A DNA stretch of 64,000 nt from Catenaria anguillulae PL171. Lineage: Eukaryota; Blastocladiomycota; Blastocladiomycetes; Blastocladiales; Catenariaceae. The stretch is from contig MCFL01000009.1 of assembly GCA_002102555.1 (NCBI GenBank), positions 372,001-436,000 of the forward strand. The letters are read 5' to 3'. This document shows, piece after piece, positions 35,687-48,193 of this stretch. The translations under genes and the position numbers were made by a program. Positions within the stretch are counted from its first letter, which is position 1, and every line of letters begins with the position of its first letter. The notes below the pieces were generated by a model. It did not search any database, was not told where the DNA came from, and saw only the letters and a program-made list of their open reading frames with translations.

Positions 35687-36118
35687 CCGGTTGCAAAGAG
35701 CGAGAGTGTGTGTGGCACTGCGACGACGACCATCATGATCCGAACGAGCGGTGACAACCGCCATACTTGCACATTTTTGTTTCTCATACAAGTCATTGGG
35801 TTGCTCACTGCTCTGCTACTTGAAGTGCATGATTCGGATGCTTACGTTTGATGTTTGGGCGGTTTGAAAGCAGTCTTCGTCGCACTTCATTCTCCGAACA
35901 TTTGTATTTTACACATTCTATTTCATTTCGCAAGAGGTACAGCGGCACTGATGAGGCGCGTTGGATCGACATCCCAGATAACACGCCAAGAGGCAGAGAA
36001 CTCAGAGAAAACAACCAAAAGTCTTCATGTTCGTATAAAGTACGTCTGTATACACACAAGCAGCATCCATGAAGACCCAGCGCAATTTCAACTATTGAAA
36101 CCCCTACCAGCAACTGCA
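35687..36118. other. Intergenic region
   Basis: 0.43 kb between tandem genes; nothing supported. Confidence 0.5.
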
Positions 36119-37678
36119 ATGGACAGTGCAGATCATTCTTGCGTCTACGGCCTTCGCAACCAGGTGCGACGCGGCACCAATCGCCAACCAACCATCAGCA
36201 AAAGACTGGCGCTGACTCGCAGCTGCCGCTTCACAGACCCGTGCCGTGTGTGCGCTCTCAGGTGAAGAAGACAGGACGATGTTTCTTGTAGGCACCCTGG
36301 GTCTTGCATCGGAAAATGAGCTGCACGTCGTGGAGCATTTGGAAGAAACGTCGACGCTCGTTTCGGCCGTCTTTCGCCACCCACACGAGATTTCCGCCAT
36401 TGCGGCGTGCCCCGTTGCGGATGCCAAGCATGTGGTTGCCACCTCTTACAACATTGGTTCGCCAGCTTCCACTCTCTCCCTCTGGCCCGCTTATTGAGTT
36501 GGTAAAGCTTGATACAATGCTCGTGCACCGTTTCTTAGTGGGTGATCGGTCCAACCGTATGCGATCGACACTGTGGAGGCTCGACAGCGACATTGTTGAC
36601 GGCTTGGCCAGCAACAATGGCGCCGTCAATCTCGAGCTTGAGCCCATCTTGACGTTTGATGACAAGTTTTCCAAGACAGGCGTTTGCGAGTCCGTCTTTC
36701 CTTTCCCGAGTTCTCCTCGATGATTCCTGGCTCATTTCACTCGCTCGTGGTAGAATCTTCTTCAACGCCACGGGATCCACCTCCAAAATTGTTGGCCGCG
36801 ACCTGTCCCACTTGGCCATCTACTCCATGTCCGAAGGCATGTCGACCGCCATTCTCGGATCCACCATCCCGATCGTCACCTCGACTGCCCCCTCGTCGCC
36901 ATCCTCGCCATCACCCGTTGCACCCATTCATACGGCGTGTTGGAACCCACACTCGGTCGGTCCCAACCTGGCCGTTACCCATGGGTCGTGCATTTCGCTC
37001 GTGGATATCCGGTCTGCAAGCGTTGTCGGCACGCTACCGGACGCTCACGGCAAGAGCACGCCCGTGCTCACGCTGGATTTCAATCCCAATAAGCCGTACC
37101 AGTTGATGACGGGCGGAAACGATGCGACACTGCGGTTTTGGGACTTGCGGCACTTGATCGCGGGAGGTGGAGGGTCACCCATGTCGCCAACGGCCCCGAC
37201 AACAATGCTATTGCCAGCGACGACCGCTGGTGGGGCGGCAGTAGCAACCGATGCGGCCAAAGGCGCACACCCATCCGGTGCACAAATCCATATCGAGCAT
37301 GGCACACACTCGCATTGGATTACGCGCGCTCAGTACAACCGGTTCCACGACCAGCTCGTGCTCAGTGCGTCGGCGGACCATTCCGTCCAGCTTGCGTCCA
37401 TTTCGTCCATTTCGTCGCTGCCCGTGGGTGCTGGGTATTCGTCGGCTTCGGATTCCGAGGAAGACGGTGGTGCAGCCGGAGCAGGCGCAAGGGAAGCCGG
37501 TGGTAAGAAGGAGCCGTTGCAGGACGGCCCGCTGCTCGGCTTGGACTACCATGAGGATTCGGTGTATGGACTGGCGTGGAGTGCAGCAGATCCGTGGACG
37601 TTTTGCACGGCGAGCTATGATGGTCGGATTGTAGTCAATACGGTGCCGAGCGCCATCAAGTATAAGATCATTTTGTGA
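36119..37678 (+). CDS. EIPR1: EARP/GARP complex-interacting protein 1 (EIPR1/TSSC1), WD40
   Basis: Exons 36119-36163, 36237-36456, 36539-36689 and 36754-37678 give 446 residues (human about 387). The start CVYGLRNQTRAV parallels the VIYGLEFQARAL of animal EIPR1. Diagnostic segments include LDFNPNKPYQLMTGGNDATLRFWDLR, HSHWITRAQYNRFHDQLVL, KEPLQD and EDSVYGLAWSAADPWTF ending in IKYKIIL. Known role: WD40 scaffold that recruits EARP and GARP tethering complexes and is needed for dense-core vesicle and endosome recycling. The extra length is a Gly/Ala insertion in blades 4 and 6. The third intron uses GTCCGT to GTAG and is the least certain junction. Confidence 0.92.
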
Positions 37679-38160
37679 GCTCGAGCGAATTCTCACTCGT
37701 ATTTCAATATATTCTTTCACCTGTCTATCATGCCTGTTGGCTGAGAACAAACCACCAAATCGTCAAGAAATGCAAGTCCCGTTATGGGAACAAACCGATG
37801 CACTGGTTGATACTTCGTTGGCACCTGCTATGTGCGATACACGTTGCGTGGTTATGTGGTGTGGGAGACAAGCACGCTCATTGGTTGGTAAGTAAATAGT
37901 ACACCTCCGTGGAGAACCAACCAATTTCGATTCAACCACGGTTGCTTTTCTGGTCTCGAATAGGTGCCGCCCTTCCCCCTCGCTTTCTTCTTGCGATTGC
38001 GAAACATTTGCCGATTCGTTGGCATACAGGGAAATATAAAAGTTTACTGCCGCCCCTGACGATTTTGATTAACCCTTTTGACTGCTCTGGCACTGGGGCA
38101 GACGCATGCAAGTACCATACACTATATGCAATCAGCACACACCAATTCACGCATGCAGCC
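37679..38160. other. Intergenic region with promoter
   Basis: Holds the TATA box listed separately; otherwise no features. Confidence 0.5.
38035..38041 (+). promoter_or_regulatory. TATA box upstream of secreted multi-exon gene
   Basis: TATAAAA 120 nt before the ATG at 38161. Confidence 0.6.
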
Positions 38161-40201
38161 ATGAATCGACTCGCCCGCTTGCTCTGCGCCCTGGCTATTG
38201 CCGGCCATGTCGCGTCGGCCATGTACGAGCCGCGCCCATAGACCTCTGTTACCAGATCGCGTCTCTCGTCCCCGATTATTTTTTCTCACGCTATCGTCTG
38301 ACATTGACAGCTTCATCGATTATTGCTCATTCAATGAGTTTGAGCGGCTGTTTGACCGCAGCGACCTGCTCTCGGTCGATTTCAGGAACCCAGAGGTTCA
38401 TCGAGGTCTGTATGAAAACATGCATATCCTATTATTGCCTTCCCACTGCCTCTCATTCCAGCACAAAGACCTGCTTACGGACACCTTGTCCATCTACGCC
38501 CAAAAATTGCTTACCGACTCCTTTCCATTACACAGACATCACCCGCTACAAGCGCGACCTTGCTGATGGCACAAAGTTCCAGACCAATACATTCATCACG
38601 TGGCGGTTCCCGAATGGCCAAGTCAACAACCGTCTCTTTATCGTTCTGAACGAAATGCTGCCCGGGATCTTGATTCCTGGCCAAAATGACGTCGTGTACG
38701 CTGTATCGAATGATGCCAGAGCGTTCACGACAGTGCCTGCCTCGGCAATCACGTCCACGGTCGAGCCGCTCAACGCCGAATGGACTCGGCGCAACGTGTC
38801 CATCTCGTTGGCCCAGCCCGCGTACGTCTCGTCTTCGCTTTCATCTGGTCGCATTTTCATCCACTCTGACGATATGTACGCGCAGTCGTTACTTCCGCAT
38901 CACCTGGCCCGACTGTGCCTTCAATGAGGCTACACAACGGGCCACATGCCTCGACTACTACTCGCCCAGTATCCTGCACTTTTGCGCCGCCAACACGGCC
39001 GCGGGCGAAGTGGCCAATGTGCGCACGTGCTACCCGACGGGCGAGCTGAACCCGGAGCCTGTGAACCCCACGACGCGCTTCTGCTCCGCGCGAATGATTG
39101 TACGTCAACCAGCTTTGCGCGCTGAGCATTGGGGTGGGCTATGACTGACATTCATCGTTTCAATAGAACGACTTCTGGGACTTCCGCCTCAACGGCGCCA
39201 CGCAAAACTTGCTGGGGGCCTACTCGTCAGCCGATGGCTCCATGTCCCGCGTGCACATTCACTTCCCGAAACAAGGGCTGGGCCAGGGCATGCGTGCACT
39301 CAACGTGAATCGCGCCGGGGCGTACTGGGTCGAGGCCCTGCACGTTGGCACGGCGTGCTTTGACGCGTCACGCTTTACGCACCTGCACCTCGAGTTCCAA
39401 GCACGCGCTGGGTTCGCAGCCGACGTGGTGCTCGAAAGCGGGCCGGCCGAGGGCAGATGCAACGAGCGCGGCGGGCCCACTGGTCGGGTCGCTACGGGTG
39501 CGGGCGGCGCAGGCGTCACTTGGACGGCGGCCGACCCCACAAAGCAAAAAGTGGTGATTCCACTTGCGTCGTACGTTGCCCAAGGCGTCAACTTGCGCGC
39601 GCTTCGTGCCATTGTCATCAACAACTACGTCAACCCGTCCAACGGATGGGTGTACATGGACAACATTGCATTCACTGGCGCAGCGTCGCCCGCGCCGTTT
39701 GTGCCAACGCCCAATGCCGCAACGTACCGGACGGGCCAGCTCTCGGTCCCACGCCTGGCGTTTGGATGCGTCAACCCAACGGCTCGGTTTGGCGCCACGA
39801 ACCCAACGGCAGTCAAGTTTTCCGCATTGGCTAGTGTTGCAGGTACCCGCTTTGACATTAACATTCGCACGTCCACGTCCACCACATCGTGCTCGCGCGT
39901 TTCGGTGATACGCGTGCCCTCGACAAACATTGCCAGATTTACGCTGGATGATCTTGGGCAAGCTACCGAGTTTGTGGTGCCGTTGCCTGCTGGTCGGTTG
40001 GTGAGCGGGTTTGAGATTGTCAATGTTCGCGGGGCGACCGCGGGTAGCGTGGCCGAAGTCAGGGTGAGTAATGTGCGTATTGGGTTGGCCGGGTGCACCG
40101 AGGCGGCCGATCCCATTCGACCGGATTGGGAGCCAAGGCCGTATCCTGTTGGAGTCAGTCGCGCGTTTGCCGACATCTTCCCTGCGCCAGTTGTTGGTTG
40201 A
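38161..40201 (+). CDS. Secreted protein, probably two beta-sandwich modules, function unknown
   Basis: Exons 38161-38222, 38311-38405, 38536-38821, 38886-39099 and 39167-40201 give 563 residues, all junctions frame-consistent (phases 2, 1, 2, 0). Signal peptide MNRLARLLCALAIAGHVASA is exon 1. The first 220 residues are rich in aromatic and Cys residues (WPDCAFNEATQRATCLDYYS; CAAN, CYPTG, CSARM). The second part has the pattern of a galactose-binding or CBM-like beta-sandwich: NDFWDFRLNGATQNLLGAYS, then FDASRFTHLHLEFQA, then NPSNGWVYMDNIAFTG, repeated weakly nearer the C-terminus. Such modules bind carbohydrate; no catalytic site is visible. Could be a cell-wall or host-glycan binding protein. 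Confidence 0.82.
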
Positions 40202-40368
40202 GAAGAGGGAGGATTGATGAAGACAAAGGTTAGTTGTGATGTTTGCTGTTCTGTTGCCCGCATCTTGATGCTTGTTGTTTGTGCCCCATTGCTTTACGTT
40301 AGCCTGTGTCCCGAAGTCCACAAATGAAATGCATGCTGTCTTGTATCACAATGAAAGAGAAGGAAAAG

Positions 40369-40674
40369 CTATGAGCTGCTGGCACTCGGCGTCTGCTTGT
40401 GCTGCTGCTGCTCAAGCCGTTGACGCAACGCTTCTTCGTCCCTCGCAACACGCTCCTGCCACGTCAACTCCTCGAGCGGTTTAATACTCGGAACAGTATG
40501 TGTGCGCCGCTGAGCGTTAATCTCCTTCTTGGTCACGTAGTAGCCTGCAAAACCGGCAACGATGAATGCGGCCCTAGGTGGAATCGGGGCGGTGAGCGCG
40601 AGGGATAGTTGGCGCACATGTGATGCATACAGGCAAACTTACCATCCATAGGCAATCGTTCTGGGCGAGTTCAT
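40369..40674 (-). CDS. Small single-pass membrane protein, possibly mitochondrial
   Basis: Exons 40674-40643 and 40573-40369 on the minus strand give 78 residues; the intron (69 nt) has GTAAGT, the only textbook donor I found. The N-terminus MNSPRTIAYGWAAF runs into one membrane span (FIVAGFAGYYV) followed by a basic, then acidic/Gln-rich helix. The shape resembles small fungal DUF4748-type proteins and other short mitochondrial inner-membrane subunits. Its exact identity is not established. Confidence 0.75.
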
Positions 40675-41067
40675 GGTGTCTTTGAGTGACAGAATGCACT
40701 TGGTTGGCTAGAGGGCGTGTCAGGTGCCAGGGTATCTGAGGGAGAATAGAGTCTTGTCAGTTTTGGTCATGTTTCATGTGATGCATTGTTCATGGTGCAT
40801 GTACTTACATTGAGTCGGCTTTCAAGTATGTATGATTCTTTTCATTTCAGAAAAGAGCAAAAACCTTGCATCAAATGGCACGGTGGACAGAGGAGGCGCA
40901 TAGAGATTGAACACGTGACACCTGTTGATGGGAATGCATTTGTTCACAGCCAGAAGAGAGGAAGCAGGCCCGACGACAGCAATGACTATGAGCGTATAAT
41001 GATACTATGTAACATGCCCATGCCCATGCCCATGCAAGCCCAGTAACCACAGAACATCCGCCACACC
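40675..41067. other. Divergent promoter region
   Basis: Shared upstream region of the small membrane protein and the Bud23 gene. Contains a CCCATG tandem run at about 41015-41035 just before the Bud23 start. Confidence 0.55.
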
Positions 41068-42087
41068 ATGTCCCGCCCCGAACACACGGCCCCACCCGAA
41101 ATCGTCCGTCCCCGTCAGACGCTGCTGTTCGCCCCAATCCCAATGAGCTAACCCCTCCACCGTGCGCCTTGCGATTCCAGTTTTACAACGACGACGAGGC
41201 TGCGAAATACACGCAAAACTCGCGCATCATTGACATCCAGTCGCGCTTGACGTACCGTGCCTTGGAACTCCTCGCGCTTCCCGAGGGCAAGCCCGCGTTC
41301 CTCTTGGATGTCGGTTGCGGATCGGGACTTTCTGGCGAGGTCCTCGAGGAGGAGGGTCATGTGTGGGTCGGCGTCGACATTGCGCCCGCCATGTTGGATA
41401 TTGCCGCTGCACGCGAGGTTGAGGGCGATTTGTTTTTGCACGATATCGGTCATGGGTTTGGGTATCGGCCAGGAACGTTTGATGGCGCCATCAGGTATAA
41501 TCTTTGATGCTTATTTCGGTACGCAGGTAAGATCGTGACGAGACTAACACGATCTGTGACATGTCTCCTACGGCAGTATTTCCGTCATCCAATGGCTGTG
41601 CAATGCAGACAAGAAATGCAACAACCCCTACAAGCGCCTGACGCGCTTTTTTTCGACGCTTTACACTGCCCTTTCACGGGGCGCTCGCGCCGTGTTCCAA
41701 TTCTACCCCGAAAACGACACGCAGGTGCAAATGATCACTGCGGCCGCCCTCAAAGCCGGGTTTCAAGGTGGTATCGTTGTGGATTACCCAAACTCGGCAA
41801 AGGCACGCAAAACCTACTTGTGTTTGTTTGCGGGCCAACGCGACGGGCAGACCCAGGCATTGCCGCAGGGGCTGTCGGGTGAAGAAGGGTTGGGCGGCGA
41901 GCAGGACAGTGTGGCGTATGAGGGCCGGCGCGTGGATGATCGGCAGCGGGTGCGGAAGGGGAACAGGAAGGCAATCAAGGACAAGGATTGGATCTTGAAT
42001 AAGAAGGAGCAGATGCGCAAGAAGGGCGACAAGAAGGTGGCGAATGATTCAAAGTACACGGGCAGGAAGCGGAAGCCAAAGTTTTAG
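41068..42087 (+). CDS. BUD23: 18S rRNA (guanine-N7)-methyltransferase
   Basis: Exons 41068-41103, 41181-41494 and 41577-42087 give 286 residues (human BUD23 281). The start [12 protein letters not shown] then [16 protein letters not shown] is the conserved beginning of the family. The SAM-binding motif is [20 protein letters not shown], followed by [12 protein letters not shown], then [20 protein letters not shown] and [16 protein letters not shown]. The Lys/Arg-rich C-terminus (RKKGDKK and GRKRKPKF) is the expected nucleolar/RNA-binding tail. Acts with Trm112 on the small-subunit rRNA in ribosome assembly. Confidence 0.96.
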
Positions 42088-42780
42088 AAGATTGCCCTGC
42101 TTGGTTTGTTTGTCTCGCGTCTCGTGTTGTAATTTCTGATATACTTGCCTCGTCTCGTATCAGCGATTGAGCTATTGGATGTTAATGTTACAAGCGTGGG
42201 AACTGCTCCACTCTAGTGAGTCGCAAAAACGTGACGGTGAGAGAGTTGGACTCAAGCCTTACAACAGGCATTGTCAGGGAAGTCACACAGGGTAAACTCG
42301 CGCGTGGAGGGTTTTGTCATGATTCGGACATTTCGATGGGGCCACGCACCAACATTTTACCCGTGGATATACCGACTGGTGAGCCGGCGGTTCGTTCGAC
42401 GACTCAATCGCTGTGGCGAGCAGCTCAAAGTCCAGTCTGATTCAGCGAAGGCTTTGTGCTGCATGCTTCTGCCTGCTGGCCTCTCTGTCCTGATCGGCTT
42501 ACTCTCGGGCTCGGCACTGCTGAGATTCTGCCATGCAATTCTCCTTGCGTACCGGGCTATCGATTCGATTCGATTGGACTTGACGCTGCAGAGCAAAACA
42601 GCGCATATGTACAAGTACCGTCCCCGCCCCGTCCGTCCGTCCCTTCCTCGCATGCTCCCTGTTTCCTTTCTTGCTTACCCCCCTCCTCCGGCACAAATCG
42701 TCTTCGTTTTGATCAGATACATCCACTGTATACCACTGTCACCCCTGGAGCATACGATACAGGCCCAATTCCGAGAAACC
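42088..42780. other. Intergenic region
   Basis: 0.7 kb with no supported gene before the ABC transporter start. Confidence 0.5.
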
Positions 42781-45700
42781 ATGTCCGATTCTCATTCGCT
42801 TGGTGGCCTCAGCGAGGGCCCCGGCCAGTTTTGTGCGTACGAACTAGGCCAGGTACATTGACATAGACTCATCGTGATCAATCCACGGCGAAGCGCTAGC
42901 GCTGTTGCATGCTGTCGTGATCATGATCTTTATCATTCATCATGGACACTAATCCCACTCATGGCAATGGCAACGTCCATAGGCATCGCTGTCATCGGCC
43001 CGCGACATTGACCTGACGCTGTGTGCGCAAAACACCATCTTGACTCCAACCATCACGGCCGCATTCCTCGTGTTCGCCATCGCCCGCTTCGTTCGCCTCC
43101 GCGGCAAGCCCGACATCCCAGACAACCGCCCGCCATGGCTAGTGGCCGCCAAATGGATCCTGCCGCCGGCCATCACATTGACCGCCCTGGCACTCCTCAT
43201 TGTCCACCTTGTCAACACCTCGGGGCAGTTTACTGACATGGCCCTGTTTGCGTTGCTCACGACGTTGACACTCGCCATCGCATCGGCCATGCACATTGTC
43301 GAGCACAAGCGTAACCGTGCACCCTCGGGCACACTGTCCATGTACTATCTGTTCAACATTCTGCTTCTCGGATGGCGCGTGCGCGCCGTTGCCACGCTTG
43401 TGCTCGTGCCCACGGCCGAGCTCGTTCTGTTTGCGTGCCTAGTGGGCGGCCACGTCGTCTTGCTAGGGCTCGAATGCCTTTCCGTGCGCCCATACGATCC
43501 GCTCGCACCGACGGTTGACCCAATGGCTTCGCCCGAGCCGCTCGCACACATCTTTGCTCGCATCTTTTTCACGTGGCCGTGGCCCATTGTCAAGCGCGGG
43601 TACAGCAAATACTTGACGCTGGACGACATGTGGACGCTGCAGTCGCAACATACCGCGCAAGACAATTATACAAGGTTCATTCGCAACTTTGAACAGTACC
43701 GGTCGCGCGGGCACAGGCACGCACTGCTGTTTGCCCTGGGCAAGACGTACGGTTTGGGCATGCTACTGGTACTGACTGGCTTGCTGGTTGTGCAAGTGTT
43801 CAACTTTTGCGTCCCTCTGCTTGTTGAGCGCCTGATTGCGTACGTCGGCGCATGGGCATTGGGCGGCGTGAGCAAAGTGCAGGGTGTAGTGATTGCGTTT
43901 GGGTTCTTGGGCTTGTCAGTGATGAGCTCGTTGATTTACAATGCCACCTTTTACAAGTGCTTCTTGTACGACATGATTGTGCGAGCGGGCTTGATGAACG
44001 CCGTGTATCACAAAGCCAGTATGTTTTCGTTCGTTGCTCTTCCAACTCTGACTCGCGTGCTGATTGTTCCTTGATTCTCGTGTGTGCATGTGTGTAGTGC
44101 GCATCCCATCCCACGACCGCGATTCGACCGGATCGCTCGTCAACCATCTTCAAGTCGACGCCTTTGCCGTTGCACGCGTTTTCTTTGACCTGCCCAACAT
44201 GGCCATTGTCCCATTGCAAGTCATCTCCTACTTGGCCCTGCTGTACCTGCGCATCGGCATTGCCGCCGTCATCTCGTTTGTGCTCGTGTTTATGGCCGCA
44301 CTCCTCATCTCGTGGTTTGCGAAAAAGACGCTCGGGTACCAAAAATCGCGCCTCGACGCTATGGACGAACGCATCCGGCTCACATCCGAGGCCATCAAGG
44401 GTGTGCGCACCATCAAGTTGTACGGGTGGAACCCATTTTTCCAGTCGCGGATTGAACGGATTCGTGATCGCGAGTTGGCGGCATTGCAGAAATCAAACGC
44501 CATGATGTCGTTCCAGGCGGCGTTTTCCATCTTGATCCCCAACTTGCTTGCGTTTGCCACGTTCACATTGTCGACTGTGATTGGCGATGTCGTGTTCAAT
44601 CCGCAGACCGTGTTTGTGGTGCTCAGCGTGTTGCAGATGCTGGCCAATCCCCTGAACGCTTTGATCTGGGGTTTTTCGCCACTCATGTCGGCTGTGGCGG
44701 GGTATGGCAGGCTCCGCAAGTTTTTCGAGCATATCGAAATGGACAGCGAGGGGGTGAGCATGATCCCCGATGGTCAAGACGGCGGCGTTGCCATCAGGAT
44801 CAAGGATGGATACTTCTTTTGGGAAAACGCCGCAGCGGTCACGGCTGCAAAGGAGGCGGATGCAAAGGCCGCGGCGGCCGTGGACGAGGAGCGCACCAAG
44901 CTCAACGGCTACGCAGACAAGGAGCCCGATGACCGCAAGTACAAAAAGGCGGCCAAGCGCCCGCACGTCACGCACGTTGCGGCACCAGCCGATTTGCAAG
45001 AATGCACGCTCAAGGGGATTGATCTCGAGATTGCCAAGGGGTCGTTGACGGCCGTTGTGGCGACCGTTGGACAGGGCAAGTCGTCGCTCGTGTCGGCCAT
45101 GCTGGGCGAGATTTACAAGGCGAGGGGTACGGTCGAGCGCGCGGGGAGCGTGGCATATGTTCCGCAGACGCCATTTGTCGTGAATGCGACTGTTCGCGGT
45201 ACGATTTAGTTATTTGTCCGTCCCGTGTGCCCTTCGAGGTCTGACACGAACAAAAAACAGATAACATCACGTTTGGCCACCATTACGACCCCAAGCTGTA
45301 CGCCCGCGTCATTCACGCATGCTCCTTGACGCGCGACTTTGCCGTGCTGGCCAAGGGCGACCTAACGACAATTGGCGAGCACGGCATCAACCTATCTGGC
45401 GGGCAACGCGCACGCATCTCGTGTGCCCGCGCATGCTATGCCGCGCTTGCTGCCGAATCGGTTATCGACATTGTCATTTTTGATGATCCGCTGTCTGCCG
45501 TTGACGCTCATGTGGATGCGCACATGTTTGAGCACATGCTTGGGCCCAACTCGATCTTGAGCGGCAAGACCAGGGTGCTTGTGACACATGCCGTGCATCA
45601 TTTGCCCGAGGTGGATCGCATTGTGCTGCTCGAGTCGGGCAGGATTGTGGATCAGGGTAGGTACACCCAATTGGCAGAGCGGGCAAAGCGGGATCCGAGC

Positions 45701-48193
45701 TCTGTGTTTGCGCGCCTGGTCACCGTGTTTAACAACAAGCGCCGGGGTGGCGGGGCCAACGAGCAGGATTTGGGCGACCTAGTTGTTGAGGACGAGACGG
45801 GTCATGTGGAGGTCGCGCAACGTTCAGCGTCTGTGAGTGACGACGATGACCAAGACGCCATCTTGGCTGTACCGGAGGAGCTCATGCATTCGCAGGATAC
45901 GCTCGTGGCCCGGCGCGCCGGCGGGGCAAGGTCTGCGGCCGAGGATTTAGAACGTGCGTCGTTGCTTGGTGGTGACGTTGATAACGATGCACAGTCCATC
46001 AGGTCGGCCGGGTCATTGAGGCGCCGTGCCAGCCGCCAGTCGTCCATTTCCAAGCTCAAGAAGCAGTCGCTCGCGCAAGATGAGGCGGATGTGGAAGAGT
46101 CGGCCGGGATCGATTCCGACAACGAGGACGAGGAGCACATGGAACGTGGCAGTGTCTCGCGCGACGTGTACCTGGCCTACATCAAGTTTTGCGGCGTGTG
46201 GGCATTTGTTATCAACATCACTCTGTCATCAATCTGCGTTGGGCTTACTCTGGGCGTGCAGTATGTGCTTGGTTCGTGGTCAAGGGCCGTGGAGGTGGAC
46301 CCGAGCCCCGCAACGACGTGGAAGTGGTTGGGCACGTTTGCCGGTATGGTTGCGCTCAATACCCTGTTGACCGGTTGCGCCTTTTACTTCTTTTTCGCCT
46401 TTATTGCGATTCGCTGTTCAAGGGTCACGTCGGCAACGTTACTGAGGAGGGTATTGCGGCTGCCAATGTCATTCTTTGACGTGACGCCTTCTGGTACGCA
46501 TTGATCATCATGGAACTGTGGTGGCTGTTTCTCCGTACTCACATGTGCTGTGCGTTACAAACCCATCATGCAGGCCGAGTCATCAACCGATTCTCCAAGG
46601 ACCAAGACGGCATTGACTCGATGCTTCCGCCGCAAATCCACCACTACTTTTACTCTGTCCTGCAACTCGGCGCCATTTTGGTCGCCATTGCAACCGCGAC
46701 CCCGTGGTTCCTTGCCCTCGTTCTCCCGCTCGCCATCATCTTTTACCGCGTGCAAGACCTCTTCCTCCGCACCTCGCGCGAACTCCAGCGCCTCGGCTCT
46801 GTGACCCGCTCACCCATTTTCCAAGCTTTCAGCGAATCGCTCGAGGGCCTGTCTTCCATTCGTGCCTATGGCCAGCAGGCCCGGTTTCACGAGTCGATTG
46901 AGGCAAAGATCGACACGGCAAATAAGCCTCTTTATACTCAGTTGGGTATCAACCGGTGGTTGGGCGTCATTTTGCAACTGATATCGACCATGATGTTGTT
47001 TGGCTCTGCCCTTTTTGCGGCTCTGTCGCCCGAGAAGGGAACCACCTTGATTGGTGTGAGTTTGACGTTTGCACAACAATTGTCGTGGATGTTGATTATG
47101 ATTGTGCGGGTGTATTGCGTACGTACATTTGTTTGCTCGCTCCTCGATACTGAGCTCTACCATGCAAAGGTAGCCCTAACCATCAACCACGGTGGAATCA
47201 ACAGGATATCGAAACCAACATTGTGGCCGTCGAGCGCATTCGCGAGTACTCTGAAACCGCGCCCGAGGCGCCAGACACAACCGACTATCCGCTCGACGCT
47301 GCATGGCCCACTAAAGGCCACATTGAGTTTGTCGACTACTCGACGCGGTACCGTCCGGGCCTCGACCTTGTACTGCGCAACTTGTCGCTGAGCATCCAGG
47401 GAGGCGAGAAAATCGGCATTGTCGGTCGCACCGGTTCAGGAAAAAGTTCATCGCTTGCCGCCTTGTTCCGGCTGATGGAATCTGCCACGGGCTCCATTCT
47501 GGTGGACGGCGTCAATGTGGCCGATCTTGGGTTGCTGGATTTGCGTACACGGCTGACCGTGTTGCCGCAGGAGCCGACCATCTTTGAGTGCACGGTGCGC
47601 GAGAATCTGGATCCAACGGGCACCCATTCAGACCAGGATTTGTGGAAGGCGCTCGAGACGGCGCATTTGAAGGATGTGATTTCCGCATTGAGTGGCGGTC
47701 TCGATACAAAGATCAAGCAGGGTAGCTTGTCGGTTGGGCAAGCGCAATTGCTGTGCCTGAGTCGGGCGATTTTGCGAAAGACCAAGATTCTGGGTTCGTT
47801 GTTTCACTTTTGGTCGTCTCGGTATGGATCAACAAGCTAACCTCGCATGTCCCTCTTGCAGCTCTTGACGAGGCATCGGCTTCAATCGACCATGCGACGG
47901 ATGAATTGGTTCAGTCCACGATTCGTCAAGTGTTTGACGGATGCACCATCCTATGTATCGCTCATCGTGTGTCGACAGTGCACGTATTCTTGATCTGCTT
48001 GCCTTCAATTCAACCCTTCATTTTCGACTCACATCACATTGCTTCCCGTCGTTGACGTTACAGTATCGACTTTGACAAGATTCTTGTCCTCGACCACGGC
48101 GTCATCAAGGAATTCGATTCACCAAAGGTTTTGCTCGCAAATCCAGAGTCTCTGTTTTTTGGCCTGGCCAAGAACTCGGGTCTCATTGATTGA
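42781..48193 (+). CDS. ABCC/MRP-type ABC transporter with TMD0
   Basis: Eight exons (42781-42852, 42983-44018, 44098-45198, 45261-46493, 46574-47118, 47205-47793, 47862-47970, 48064-48193) give about 1604 residues. The order is TMD0 (about five spans), TMD1, NBD1, acidic linker, TMD2, NBD2, as in full-size MRP proteins. NBD1: TVGQGKSSL (first Gly of Walker A is Ala), [25 protein letters not shown]2: [33 protein letters not shown], ending [16 protein letters not shown]. Known role: ATP-driven export of glutathione conjugates, metals or organic anions, often vacuolar or plasma membrane. The last intron is uncertain: the only frame-preserving donor (47971) removes two normally conserved residues after HRV, while the better-placed GTGCAC at 47978 would break frame. 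Confidence 0.93.

Noticed and set aside
39368-40321. 317-codon minus-strand frame opposite the secreted protein
   Set aside because: The plus-strand exon is frame-linked to four others and a signal peptide; the minus frame has no support.
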